This document shows positions 9,585-18,636 of a stretch of 64,000 bases of DNA, in pieces. Source of the DNA: Sporomusa acidovorans. Lineage in GTDB: Bacteria; Bacillota; Negativicutes; Sporomusales; Sporomusaceae. The notes under the pieces were generated by a model. It was not told the origin of the DNA. It saw only the letters and a list, made by a program, of their open reading frames with translations, and made no database searches. Made by a program: the position numbers and the translations under genes. Location: NCBI RefSeq assembly GCF_002257695.2, contig NZ_CP155571.1; one strand, written 5' to 3'. Positions within the stretch are counted from its first letter, which is position 1, and each line of letters starts with the position of its first letter.

Positions 9585-11663
9585 ATGATGGACGAAAATA
9601 ATTCAACTGCATTATGCGGACTACAATTTGTAAATAAAGAACGATGGGAAGCTATGACACACAACAAAGAACGTTTTTTAAGAAATCAATTAAAAGATCC
9701 GCGTCATTTCCCTAATATGAATCAAGCTGTGGCCGAATCCTGGGTTCGATCGCGTAAATTAGGGGTAAATCCGCTTGATCCGCTTTGTTGTAAATACTTA
9801 GATAGTAAAGAACTAAAGATTGTTTTAGATAAAAATAAGCTTCTGATAGATATTACCGAAAATCTGTTTAACTCTTTTAAAAAACTGGTGGACTCTACAG
9901 GTTACTTATTGTATTTGTTTGATAAAGATGGCGTGTTATTGCTGGTAAGTAGTTTATTGTATCAAAATACAGAGTATGATTGGCTTGTAGGTAACCCCGG
10001 AAAAGTCTGCAACGAAAGTACAGTTGGGACTTGTGCTCATGTATTAAGTATGCGGTATAAACGTCCAGTACAAATTATTGGACCGGAACAGTATTGCGTT
10101 GCTTTAAAAAATATGATTGGCTCAGCGGCTCCCATACTGGATGAGAATGGAGAAGTAATTGCTACTTTAGTGTTAAATCAGGAGTTGGTCAATCCAATTT
10201 TAGACAGCAATTATCAAACTTTATGTATTCACACTTTGGGATTAATTATGGCAATGACTGAAGCCATTCAAGTTCAGATTGAGCTGGAGAAAAATAATCG
10301 TTATGTACGTTCTGTCAATAGTGATCTTAGGCTTGCGTATGATACACTTGAAGCCACCCTGGATTGCATTGATGAAGGCATTGTGAATGTTAATCAAACA
10401 GGACAGATTATCCGGATGAATCGGCACGGCCTGCGAATTTTTAATTTGGAATCAAATCAAATAGCGAATAGAAATATTAGAGAATTTCTCGATGAAAATT
10501 CTTGCCTCATAGATTTCCTTGTTAAAGGGGAAAAAACTAGCGTTGAGGAGATTATCCGCACAAACAGGGATGAGCAATCTTATATTATCGATATTCATCC
10601 GGTACTGAACCAAGTTACTTGCCAATTGACCGGGGCGATACTCCGGTTTAATCATGTTAAAAAAATCAATGCTATGGTAAACAGTAGGTCTGGCGCCATG
10701 GCGAGGTATAATTTTGCTGATATAATCGGTGAGAGTATGACCATGAAAAAAGCAATTGATTTGGGGCTGCGTTTTGCCGGTTTGCAGGAGACTATTTTGT
10801 TGTCGGGGGAAAGTGGCACAGGTAAGGAAATTTTTGCTCAGGCCATTCACAATAAGTGTTGTCCGCAAGGTCCGTTTATAGCGCTTAATTGCTCTGCATT
10901 GCCGCGAGACTTGATTGAGAGTGAATTATTTGGCTATGAAGCCGGTAGTTTTACTGGTGCCGATCGCAGCGGTAGGCCAGGGAAAATTGAATTGGCTAAC
11001 GGAGGTACGCTTTTTTTAGATGAAATTGGTGATATGCCTTTGGAAATCCAACCTGTTTTATTAAGAGTAATCGAAAATAAGCAGGTTATGCGTATTGGTG
11101 GCCGGAGTTATAAAAAAGTCGATTTTAATATAATTGCTGCTACCAACAAAGATTTTGAGAGAGTAATGGCAGAGGGATTATTTCGCGAAGATCTTTTTTT
11201 TCGCCTGTCGGTTTTAACGATAAAGTTGCCACCTCTACGGGAGCGAGAAAATGATGTTGAAATCCTCAGTAATTATTTTATTGAGAAATATTGCCGAAAG
11301 ATTGGCCGCCAAGTTCCCCGAGTACAAGCTGCTGCCAAGAAAAAAATACTACGCTATAGTTGGCCGGGAAACGTCCGGCAACTAGAAAACGCTATGATTT
11401 ATGCGATAAATGTCAGCCAGGATAATATCATCACATTGGAGTGTCTGCCTGATGCCGTATTGAGGGAAAAATCGGGCGAACTTAATGGAAAAATTGCAAC
11501 CGAAAGGGAACCCTCTCTCATTTCGATGGCTAGCTGGGAAAAAACGGCCATACAGATGGCGCTAATGCGGACGAATAATAATATTCCTTTAGCGGCTGAT
11601 TTATTGGAAATATCTAAGCCGACATTATATAGAAAAATAAAAACTTACAATATAAAACTTTAA
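9585..11663 (+). CDS. Second sigma-54-dependent activator, AcoR type (GAF-PAS-AAA+-Fis)
   Basis: An enhancer-binding protein of about 692 residues, paralogous to the regulator at 6863. It shows AESWVRSRKLGVNP, a GAF-like domain, a PAS-like segment (ATLDCIDEGIVNVNQTG), Walker A GESGTGKE, a sigma-54 loop GSFTGAD and Walker B LFLDEIGDMP, and ends in a Fis-type helix-turn-helix (NNIPLAADLLEISKPTLYRK). The ATG at 9585 is chosen over the in-frame ATG at 9543 because GGGAAGGGTGAT precedes it and nothing SD-like precedes 9543. It points towards the Mo reductase operon that begins with a sigma-54 promoter at 11982, so it is the best candidate regulator of that operon. Confidence 0.92.
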   Translation: MMDENNSTALCGLQFVNKERWEAMTHNKERFLRNQLKDPRHFPNMNQAVAESWVRSRKLGVNPLDPLCCKYLDSKELKIVLDKNKLLIDITENLFNSFKKLVDSTGYLLYLFDKDGVLLLVSSLLYQNTEYDWLVGNPGKVCNESTVGTCAHVLSMRYKRPVQIIGPEQYCVALKNMIGSAAPILDENGEVIATLVLNQELVNPILDSNYQTLCIHTLGLIMAMTEAIQVQIELEKNNRYVRSVNSDLRLAYDTLEATLDCIDEGIVNVNQTGQIIRMNRHGLRIFNLESNQIANRNIREFLDENSCLIDFLVKGEKTSVEEIIRTNRDEQSYIIDIHPVLNQVTCQLTGAILRFNHVKKINAMVNSRSGAMARYNFADIIGESMTMKKAIDLGLRFAGLQETILLSGESGTGKEIFAQAIHNKCCPQGPFIALNCSALPRDLIESELFGYEAGSFTGADRSGRPGKIELANGGTLFLDEIGDMPLEIQPVLLRVIENKQVMRIGGRSYKKVDFNIIAATNKDFERVMAEGLFREDLFFRLSVLTIKLPPLRERENDVEILSNYFIEKYCRKIGRQVPRVQAAAKKKILRYSWPGNVRQLENAMIYAINVSQDNIITLECLPDAVLREKSGELNGKIATEREPSLISMASWEKTAIQMALMRTNNNIPLAADLLEISKPTLYRKIKTYNIKL

Positions 11664-11708
11664 AGTAAGCATTGCTTCCTGTCGTATTTATCCTATGGTA
11701 GGTGGTCA

Positions 11709-11750
11709 GATCACTTCCGGTTTTACAAAAGACTGGAGGTGATTTTTTTA
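11709..11750 (+). terminator. Rho-independent terminator of the second sigma-54 activator gene
   Basis: GATCACTTCCGG pairs with CTGGAGGTGAT (two wobble positions) across a 12-nt loop and is followed by TTTTTTT. It closes the regulator transcription unit before the sigma-54 promoter. Confidence 0.8.
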
Positions 11751-11981
11751 TGTAGTTTAAAGAATTATCTTGGTTTCCAAATTGGTTTAGCTGAAATCGC
11801 AAATTTCATGTTTGTTACAATTTCTACGAAAACGGATTATGCAACCTTTAAACGCGTGTCTCAAAAGAATGGTTTTTTTAAAAATTAAAATTTGAAAATA
11901 AAAGTTAATTTTTTTAACTAATAACAAAACTGTCCTTCTCCTATAAGGCTGTTATATCTGGTGCTGTGGGTGAAAAAGGAG

Positions 11982-11998
11982 TTGGCATGAAACTTGCG
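11982..11998 (+). promoter_or_regulatory. Sigma-54 (-24/-12) promoter of the Mo reductase operon
   Basis: TTGGCATGAAACTTGCG matches the -24/-12 consensus (TGGCAC-N5-TTGCW) at all key positions: GG at 11984-11985 and GC at 11996-11997, 10 bp between. The expected start is near 12009, leaving a leader of about 230 nt before the operon's first gene. The rest of the 11751-12242 spacer holds no convincing gene. An activator-binding repeat upstream could not be identified with confidence. Confidence 0.85.
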
Positions 11999-12242
11999 TT
12001 TATTATTGTCCGACACGGGACGTGCCAATAGACCGCCTAAAAAAGCAACCCATGCAACAATACAAGCTTACAGAGAGAAAGTCGTCAGAGTCGGTCTATA
12101 AGGGCGTTCTCAACTGTATCCATTGTATTGCAATTCCGCTTGCGCTTGTAACAATGTTTAGGAATTTACTGAAAGGGGGAGTAAGTCAATTTATCTATGA
12201 AAGTTTTTATTCCTGATTATTCAGCGATAGAGGAGAGAACAG

Positions 12243-14924
12243 ATGAAACAACTTGTACTTAACAGACGACAGTTTCTTAAAGCGACTGCCGTAACCGGGA
12301 TTGCGGCGGCGTTTAGCGGCTCGTTTAAAACGGGGTTCACGCAAGGTGAAGCTGCGCAAGGCGCAACAGCATCTGAGACAAAGATTGTCAAAACGAACTG
12401 TAGGGCATGTGTTGCCAATTGTGGTGTTCTTGCACATGTTAAGAATGGACGTGTGGTCAAGCTTGAAGGCAATCCTGAGTATCCTATGAGCAAAGGGGCG
12501 CTGTGTGCCAAAGGGCTTGCTGGCATTCAGGCCCTTTATCATCCTAATCGCAATAAGTATCCGATGATACGGGTTGGTAAGCGCGGTGAAAACAAATGGA
12601 AACGTATTTCATGGGATGAAGCCCTTGATACGATTGCCAAAAAACTCATGGAGACTCGGGAAAAATATGGGGCGGAAGCGGTTTTTGCTTCTACCGGCGG
12701 CGGTGGAAATCCCCAATTTTGGAGCGTTCCCCGTTTTTGCAATGCCTTTGATACACCTAACTGGTTCGAGCCTGGCTGTGCACAGTGCTATTTGCCGCGG
12801 ACTTTGGCCTTTGGCATGATGTATGGTGGTGCTGATACCAGCATTGCCGACTCAAACTGTCTGGAGATTTATGATGATGAAACACCAATCAAGACGCTGA
12901 TTCTATGGGGAACTGATCCTTCCTATTCCTGTCCGGCAGGCGGTGGAGCCGCTGTGGCGGAACTACGTGCAAAAGGAGTAAAGACGGTCGTTATCGATCC
13001 GCGTCTAACGCCGGATGCCGCTAAAGCAGATGTTTGGCTGCCCATTAGGCCCGGAACCGACGTGGCGCTTATGTTGGCGTGGACTCGCTACATACTGGAT
13101 AAGAAAATTTATGATCAAGAATTTGTTATGAAGTGGACAAATCTTCCTTATCTTGTAGACGTTAATACACATATGATGCTGCGCGTCGGCGAACATCATG
13201 ACGGAACACCGGATACTTTTATGGTGTGGGATACCAAGACCAATTCGGCTCAGCCCGTGTCCTATCCATGGAATGACCGCCTTGCACCCGCACTTGAAGG
13301 CTCCTTCACAGTAAATGGCGTGGAGTGCAAGACCGGCTTTCAACTGCTCAAGGAACGGGCGGAAGCGTATACCCTTGAAAAAGCGGCCGAAATTTGCTGG
13401 CTGGATGTAAATAAGATCGAAGAGGCCATCAGAGTTTACACACAAAATGCGCCAGGCGGTATCAGTTTAGGAGTTGCCACAGACCAAAACCCAAATTCAA
13501 TGCAGGCAGCTATGGGGGTGGTTATTCTTAATTCGCTGATGGGAAACGTAGAAAAACCTGGTACGCTGATGCAACGCTTCCCGATGAGCGGTGTTGCACC
13601 TCTTTTCGGCTACATTGTTCAACCCGGCATCAAACTGCTTTCAGAAGGACAGCTCAAAAAACGTCTGGGTACTATCGAACACAAGGGGCTTCTCCAGTGG
13701 TGGGCCGCTCAGCCATCAGCAGTCCTACAGGCTATTCTTACAGGCAAACCTTACAAACCGCGGGTATGGCTCGAACGTTCCGGCAACAAGTTCGTTACAC
13801 TTGGAAACAGTTCTTCCTGGATTCCGGCAATCGAACAACTGGATTTCATCGTCCATATGTATATGTATCCTACCTCGTTCTCGGCTTACGCCGATATTCT
13901 GCTGCCTGCACAGGAATGGCTGGAGACAGAAATGCCAGTCGAGTCTTGCAATATGCTCTTTGCCCGCCAGGCTGTAACCCATCTATGGGAGACCATGGAT
14001 GAAGGATTGTTCTGGTCCAAGCTGGCCAAACGCTGCGCAGATATGGGGCATGAGAATTGCAAGAAGGCATTTGATCCTGAATTTATGGGTAAAGACCTTC
14101 CATACTGGGACAAATGGGAAGACCTTCTCAATAAATGCACGTCGGCAGTCAATATGAAATGGGAAGAGTACACCCAAAAGATTCCCTTTGAATTCATGCC
14201 CAAGAAAAAATGGAAAAATTACTACCTCTATAAGCAAACAGATCTGAAGACCGGGATGCCTGTGGGATTCGGTACGCCCTCCAAAAAGCTCGAAATTTAT
14301 TTGGAAAGCATAATCGAGCTTGGAAGGACAGGAAAGCCGTTCACCACCTATCCTTTACCTCCTGCTTCAAAGGACTATGACCCGTTGCCTTATTTCGCTG
14401 AACCACATGAAAGTCCGCTTGAAGGCAGTCAACTTGCTAAAGAGTTCCCACTAGTCATGACCAACGGCCGAATTCCGTTTTTCCACCATGGAACATTACG
14501 AAACGTTCCTTGGCTGAGGGAAATTTATCCTGTGCCCGAAATTTGGATTAACCCTAAGGATTCAGTTAAATATGGCGTATCCCACGGAGAATGGGTATTT
14601 GTTGAATCGCAGAGAGGCAAAATTCGGGCAAAAGCCAATATAACGGAAGGTATCAGACCTGGCGTTGTCTATATGGAGCGTTTCTGGACTCCTGAAACAT
14701 TAGATACCGATACACATGGCTGGCAAGAAATGAATGTTAACATACTTTCTAAAAATGACGCTCCCTTCAATGATGTTATAGGCACTTATACACTGCGGGG
14801 CTATCTCGTCAAGATATCGAAAGCAGATGGGCCACCGAAAGGTATTTGGCTTAAACCGGAGGAGTTCAAGAAATGGCTGCCCGAGCCGTCCGATCCCACT
14901 CCTTTGGTGGATAAGGAGGTGTAA
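12243..14924 (+). CDS. Exported molybdopterin oxidoreductase catalytic subunit (CISM family, Tat substrate)
   Basis: This 893-residue protein begins with a twin-arginine signal (NRRQFLKA followed by a hydrophobic stretch). The [4Fe-4S] motif C-x2-C-x3-C...C follows (NCRACVANCG ... GALCAKG). The active-site region reads EPGCAQCYLPRTLAFG, with a candidate Cys metal ligand, and then LILWGTDPS and VIDPRLTPDAAKADVW of the MGD-binding core. The C-terminal domain begins near FPLVMTNGR. The next genes encode the matching ferredoxin and membrane subunits. The insert region (PALEGSFTVNG...FQLLKERAEAY) recalls the large family containing anaerobic catechol dehydroxylases, but DMSO-, arsenate- or polysulfide-type activity is not excluded. 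The substrate is unknown. Confidence 0.9.
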   Translation: MKQLVLNRRQFLKATAVTGIAAAFSGSFKTGFTQGEAAQGATASETKIVKTNCRACVANCGVLAHVKNGRVVKLEGNPEYPMSKGALCAKGLAGIQALYHPNRNKYPMIRVGKRGENKWKRISWDEALDTIAKKLMETREKYGAEAVFASTGGGGNPQFWSVPRFCNAFDTPNWFEPGCAQCYLPRTLAFGMMYGGADTSIADSNCLEIYDDETPIKTLILWGTDPSYSCPAGGGAAVAELRAKGVKTVVIDPRLTPDAAKADVWLPIRPGTDVALMLAWTRYILDKKIYDQEFVMKWTNLPYLVDVNTHMMLRVGEHHDGTPDTFMVWDTKTNSAQPVSYPWNDRLAPALEGSFTVNGVECKTGFQLLKERAEAYTLEKAAEICWLDVNKIEEAIRVYTQNAPGGISLGVATDQNPNSMQAAMGVVILNSLMGNVEKPGTLMQRFPMSGVAPLFGYIVQPGIKLLSEGQLKKRLGTIEHKGLLQWWAAQPSAVLQAILTGKPYKPRVWLERSGNKFVTLGNSSSWIPAIEQLDFIVHMYMYPTSFSAYADILLPAQEWLETEMPVESCNMLFARQAVTHLWETMDEGLFWSKLAKRCADMGHENCKKAFDPEFMGKDLPYWDKWEDLLNKCTSAVNMKWEEYTQKIPFEFMPKKKWKNYYLYKQTDLKTGMPVGFGTPSKKLEIYLESIIELGRTGKPFTTYPLPPASKDYDPLPYFAEPHESPLEGSQLAKEFPLVMTNGRIPFFHHGTLRNVPWLREIYPVPEIWINPKDSVKYGVSHGEWVFVESQRGKIRAKANITEGIRPGVVYMERFWTPETLDTDTHGWQEMNVNILSKNDAPFNDVIGTYTLRGYLVKISKADGPPKGIWLKPEEFKKWLPEPSDPTPLVDKEV

Positions 14925-14926
14925 TT

Positions 14927-15502
14927 ATGTCACAAAGAACAATGGTAGTGGACCTAGATCGCTGCATCGGCTGTAAATCCTGCGAGGTAGCGTGCAAGCA
15001 GGAGAATGGTGTGGTTCTTGGGTGCACGTGGAATAAAGTGTTGACAGTAGGGCCGACAGGCACGTATCCCCAAGTAGAAATGTATTTTTTGTCGGCGATG
15101 TGCCAGGAATGCAAGGACGCACCGTGCGTCAAGGTCTGCCCGACAGGAGCGTCCTATAAAAATGCGGATGGAGTAATCCTCATCGATAAGGAAAAATGTA
15201 TTGGCTGCCGGTACTGCATGATGGCCTGCCCTTATGGGGTACGTACGTTCAATGAAGAGACGAAAGTAGTGGAAAAATGCACGCTCTGTACCCAATTGCA
15301 GGCCATTGGCGAGCAACCAGCTTGTGTTAAGAACTGTCCGACTAAGGCACGATTTGTTGGGGACATCGACGATCCGAATAGTGATGTGGCGAAAGTAATT
15401 CAAAAAGCTGGCAGTGACAATGTACATGGATTGCCTGATGTGGGAAATCATCCTTCGGCACGATATATCCTGCACAGCAAGACGGCTACCTGGAAGGAGT
15501 GA
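14927..15502 (+). CDS. DmsB/PsrB-like ferredoxin subunit with four [4Fe-4S] clusters
   Basis: This 191-residue protein starts 2 bp after the catalytic gene behind GGAGGTG. The four cysteine sets are CIGCKSCEVACK, CQECKDAPCVKVCP, CIGCRYCMMACP and CTLCTQLQAIGEQPACVKNCP. It carries no signal of its own and is expected to be co-exported with the Tat-bearing catalytic subunit. It passes electrons between the membrane anchor and the Mo site. Confidence 0.9.
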   Translation: MSQRTMVVDLDRCIGCKSCEVACKQENGVVLGCTWNKVLTVGPTGTYPQVEMYFLSAMCQECKDAPCVKVCPTGASYKNADGVILIDKEKCIGCRYCMMACPYGVRTFNEETKVVEKCTLCTQLQAIGEQPACVKNCPTKARFVGDIDDPNSDVAKVIQKAGSDNVHGLPDVGNHPSARYILHSKTATWKE

Positions 15503-15506
15503 TCAC

Positions 15507-16382
15507 ATGAGTATTCAATGGCCTTTAGTTTTCTTTACACTATTTGTTGGACTAGGTTGCGGCACATTCGTCGGTTCGGTTATCCTGACCGAATGGTATG
15601 GCAAGGCAAAACAAATTAGAACAATAAGTTCGCTCATTGCCATTGTGGCATTAGGCATAGGCGGTTTGTCAAGCACTATGCACTTAGGCCATCCGGAGCG
15701 GATGTTTGGTGCGCTGGGCCATCCAACCTCTGGAATTTTTATGGAGTCGACAATGATTTTCTTGTTGGGTTTAACCATTATCATTTACTTGCTGGCCGTG
15801 CGGCGAAATGCTTCTGACGCGACGTGCAAACTGATCGGTACCATCGGCGTGGTACTTGCGGTCGCGTTGGCCTTTGTGAATGGTGATGCGTATGTGATGG
15901 CTGCCATACCTGCCTGGAATACCTGGATTCTGCCGCTGCTTTATGTGGCTTCGGCGGCGGTTATGGGATGCTTCAGTATCGGCGTGTTGCTTGCACATAC
16001 AGCAAACTATGACACAGCAACGATAGCCGAAACGGCAGCGACAACCAGCATGATAAAACGTGCAGCATTGATCACAATTGCCATACAAGCGGTGGTACTT
16101 GTTGCGTACTTGGTACACATAGCCATAGCACCTTATCCGGATGTAACCCGATCGGTGTCACGGATTTTAGTCGGAAATTTGGCGCTGTTCTTCTGGGGTG
16201 GATTGGTGCTGCTTGGTTTAGTGGTTCCTGCAGTACTGATGATAAAATTTTATACGAAAAATGCTCAGGGAATTTCACCGCATACCTCTATTACACTCGG
16301 TCTGGCCTCCGTCCTGGTAGCGGGTATTGTATTTCGCATATTGATGTTCTCCCTCGGAAGTAGTATTAAACAGTTATTTTAA
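15507..16382 (+). CDS. DmsC-like quinol-oxidising membrane anchor
   Basis: The start at 15507 follows GGAGTGATC; a longer frame upstream overlaps the ferredoxin gene and is rejected. The 291-residue protein has about eight hydrophobic segments and the SSTMHLGHPERMFGALGHPTSGIFME stretch typical of DmsC-family anchors (given here as a recognisable region at about residues 53-78). It should connect the extracytoplasmic reductase to the quinone pool. It lies four bases after the ferredoxin gene, so the three subunits are clearly one transcription unit. Confidence 0.88.
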   Translation: MSIQWPLVFFTLFVGLGCGTFVGSVILTEWYGKAKQIRTISSLIAIVALGIGGLSSTMHLGHPERMFGALGHPTSGIFMESTMIFLLGLTIIIYLLAVRRNASDATCKLIGTIGVVLAVALAFVNGDAYVMAAIPAWNTWILPLLYVASAAVMGCFSIGVLLAHTANYDTATIAETAATTSMIKRAALITIAIQAVVLVAYLVHIAIAPYPDVTRSVSRILVGNLALFFWGGLVLLGLVVPAVLMIKFYTKNAQGISPHTSITLGLASVLVAGIVFRILMFSLGSSIKQLF

Positions 16383-16394
16383 ATAGTTTTTTGC

Positions 16395-16445
16395 GTTATG
16401 AAAGTTAGGAGAAGAAATGCAGTATTCTTCTCCGGCTTTCATAAC
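16395..16445. repeat. Long intra-operon hairpin between the anchor and chaperone genes
   Basis: GTTATGAAAG and GGAGAAGAA pair with TTCTTCTCC and CTTTCATAAC, forming a stem of about 19 bp with a small bulge and a short loop. No T-run follows on the plus strand. It probably separates expression of the structural subunits from the accessory genes by processing or 3'-end protection rather than full termination. Confidence 0.7.
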
Positions 16446-16465
16446 AAAAAAGATGGAGGAGAAAA

Positions 16466-17152
16466 GTGGAAAAAACAACAGAGTATTCGGCGATTATGGA
16501 AAACCGGAAGAATCTTTACCTGTTTTTGGGTCGACTCTATAAAGTCGAAGTCGATCAAATATTACTGGAACAGATAAAAGGCATGCAATTTCCTGAAGAG
16601 TGCGGCGAAGACGAACTAACCGATGGATACCGGATGCTGAAGGAGTATCTTTGCGGTTTAGAAAACGATCCGTTGACTGACTTGGCCGTAGATTACGCGC
16701 GAGTATTTCTGGGTGCGGGGATAGCCGGTAACGAAGCAGCGTATCCCTATGAGTCGGTTTACACAAGCCCGAAAAGGCTGATAATGCAAGATGCCCGTGA
16801 TCAAGTGGTGGCACTCTATCGGACAAAAGGACTGATCAAGTCAGGAGCGCTCGATTTTCCGGAAGATCATATCGCCCTTGAACTTGAATTCATGGTGCAT
16901 CTGTGCCAGGAGACACAACAGGCTTTGGCTACGCGGGAGTGGTCGGCTGTCTCGGCCTGTCTTAAGGAGCAGCTGGATTTTCTTGCCCAACACCTGCAGA
17001 ACTGGGTTCCTGCCTTCTGTTCCGACGTCGAAAAGTATGCTGAGACCGGGCTTTATCAAGCGGTAGCGAAAATCACGAATGGCTACTTGCGCTTGGAGTG
17101 CACCCTTCTGGAAGAACTCATCGCCGAAACTGTCGTGGAGGTAGGAGCATAA
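16466..17152 (+). CDS. TorD/DmsD-family Mo-enzyme maturation chaperone
   Basis: This 228-residue protein begins at a GTG preceded by GGAGGAG. The DYARVFLGAG and YPYESVYTSPKRLIMQ stretches and the later DFPEDHIALELEFMVHLC motif are characteristic of TorD-like chaperones, which bind the Tat signal and assist cofactor insertion. Its place in the operon points to the 12243 enzyme as client. Its stop codon is immediately followed by the next start. Confidence 0.88.
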   Translation: MEKTTEYSAIMENRKNLYLFLGRLYKVEVDQILLEQIKGMQFPEECGEDELTDGYRMLKEYLCGLENDPLTDLAVDYARVFLGAGIAGNEAAYPYESVYTSPKRLIMQDARDQVVALYRTKGLIKSGALDFPEDHIALELEFMVHLCQETQQALATREWSAVSACLKEQLDFLAQHLQNWVPAFCSDVEKYAETGLYQAVAKITNGYLRLECTLLEELIAETVVEVGA

Positions 17153-17746
17153 ATGCCCTCACGGCGCAACTTTCTTAAGATGACCGGCGGAGCGTTTGCC
17201 CTGCTGTTTGGGCTGGGGCAAGCTGCCAAGTTTCTGCCGCGCAAGGCACTCCTTCGCCCGCCGGGGGGACAGGACGAGGCCGCTTTTATCGCGCGCTGTC
17301 TTCGCTGTGACCGCTGCAGAAGTATTTGTCCCACGTCTGTGATCGGTTTGGCGAATTTATCGGACGGCATCCTGGAAGCGCGGACGCCAGTAATGAAGTT
17401 CCATCTCGGATATTGCAGCTTTTGCAATCAATGTGTCGAGGTCTGCCCTACGCACGCGTTGCAACCTTTTGACAGTAAGACTGTAAAGATTGGTCTGGCA
17501 ACAGTGCAGAAGGATATCTGCATCGCCTGGGATTCCGGCGGCTGTATGGTGTGTATGGACGCGTGCCCTTATCATGCAATCACGCTTGACGGACAGAGTC
17601 ACCCCGTGGTTGATTCCCGGCAATGTAACGGCTGCGGCATTTGCGAGCAAATCTGTCCCGCGCTGGTAATGAGATCATACATTGGCGGCAGCATTCGCGG
17701 AATTGTCGTTACCCCCATTTCCGGAAAAGGGGATGGAAACATATGA
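17153..17746 (+). CDS. NapG-like Tat-exported ferredoxin
   Basis: This 197-residue protein opens with a twin-arginine signal (SRRNFLKMTGGAFALLFGLG) and carries four cysteine clusters: CLRCDRCRSICP, CSFCNQCVEVCP, CMVCMDACP and CNGCGICEQICP. This is the arrangement of NapG/MauM-type ferredoxins, which with NapH move electrons from quinol to an exported acceptor. It abuts the chaperone gene and overlaps the NapH-like gene by 4 bp. Confidence 0.85.
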   Translation: MPSRRNFLKMTGGAFALLFGLGQAAKFLPRKALLRPPGGQDEAAFIARCLRCDRCRSICPTSVIGLANLSDGILEARTPVMKFHLGYCSFCNQCVEVCPTHALQPFDSKTVKIGLATVQKDICIAWDSGGCMVCMDACPYHAITLDGQSHPVVDSRQCNGCGICEQICPALVMRSYIGGSIRGIVVTPISGKGDGNI

Positions 17747-18627
17747 ACAGTAATAGAACAAGAATGCTAAGAATGGCAGCAATGGCGGTCGTGGCGATTA
17801 CGATCGTAATAGGTGCGGTCAGGAATGACGGTACGGGATCTCTTTCCGTCTTCGGCGCAGGGAATATCACGGCGATTTGTCCTCTGGGCTACCTGGAAAC
17901 CCTGCTTGCCGGCCGGGAGTTTATACCGCCTTTGTTCATTTCATTTTTGATAATTGCGGGGCTGACTGTCCTGTTGGGGCGCGTCTTCTGCGGTTGGGTC
18001 TGTCCCGTTCCCTTAGTGCGTAAATTACTTGTCAACAAGCTTGATGAAGGCCGGCAGGTTATTGCGGATAAAACCGTCAGCGATGCTTCGGCGCAGCCAT
18101 TTTTTGAGGACAGGGAAACGGCAAACGCTTCTTGCTCCCCAAAGGGTTTCCGCGCAAAAAAAAATTCCGCCTCCGGGCTGGTGATTCTCGGCATAACCCT
18201 GGGGTCTTCCGCCATCTGCGGTTTTCCCGTATTTTGTCTCATCTGTCCGATTGGACTGGTGTTCGCGACTTTGTTTGCCCTAATCCGCCTTCTCCATTTC
18301 AATGAGCCGACACTTGACCTGATTGTTTTTCCCATAGTAATTATTATTGAGCTTGTTTTCTTAAAGAGATGGTGTAGCAAATTATGTCCAGTCGGAGCCT
18401 TGCTCAGTCTTTTTAGCAGGTTCAACCGCAGTCTTGTGCCTACCGTGGAGCGCTCTTTCTGCCTGGAAGAAAGCCGTAATACCAAATGTCAGCGCTGCCG
18501 CAGCGTTTGCAGCTTTGACGTGGATCTTAAGAACGGCAGGGGGACAGGTGACATCAGCGACTGCACTAAGTGTAGAGAATGTGCGGATAACTGTCCTGTT
18601 CAGGCGATTCGGTTTCCCTGGAGGTGA
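17743..18627 (+). CDS. NapH-like membrane ferredoxin / quinol dehydrogenase
   Basis: The start ATG at 17743 overlaps the previous stop (ATGA). The 294-residue protein has several membrane segments, the CGWVCPVPL motif with a second Cys-x3-Cys-Pro (CLICPIGL), WCSKLCPVGALL, and two C-terminal [4Fe-4S] sets (CQRCRSVC, CTKCRECADNCP). These are the hallmarks of NapH. It gives the operon a second quinol entry point besides the DmsC-like anchor, which is unusual for one Mo reductase. Confidence 0.85.
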   Translation: MNSNRTRMLRMAAMAVVAITIVIGAVRNDGTGSLSVFGAGNITAICPLGYLETLLAGREFIPPLFISFLIIAGLTVLLGRVFCGWVCPVPLVRKLLVNKLDEGRQVIADKTVSDASAQPFFEDRETANASCSPKGFRAKKNSASGLVILGITLGSSAICGFPVFCLICPIGLVFATLFALIRLLHFNEPTLDLIVFPIVIIIELVFLKRWCSKLCPVGALLSLFSRFNRSLVPTVERSFCLEESRNTKCQRCRSVCSFDVDLKNGRGTGDISDCTKCRECADNCPVQAIRFPWR

Positions 18628-18636
18628 ATGGCATAG

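Noticed and set aside
12022..12216. Small gene in the leader of the Mo reductase operon
   Set aside because: It has no good ribosome site and no protein family features, and lies in the 5' leader of the sigma-54 transcript.
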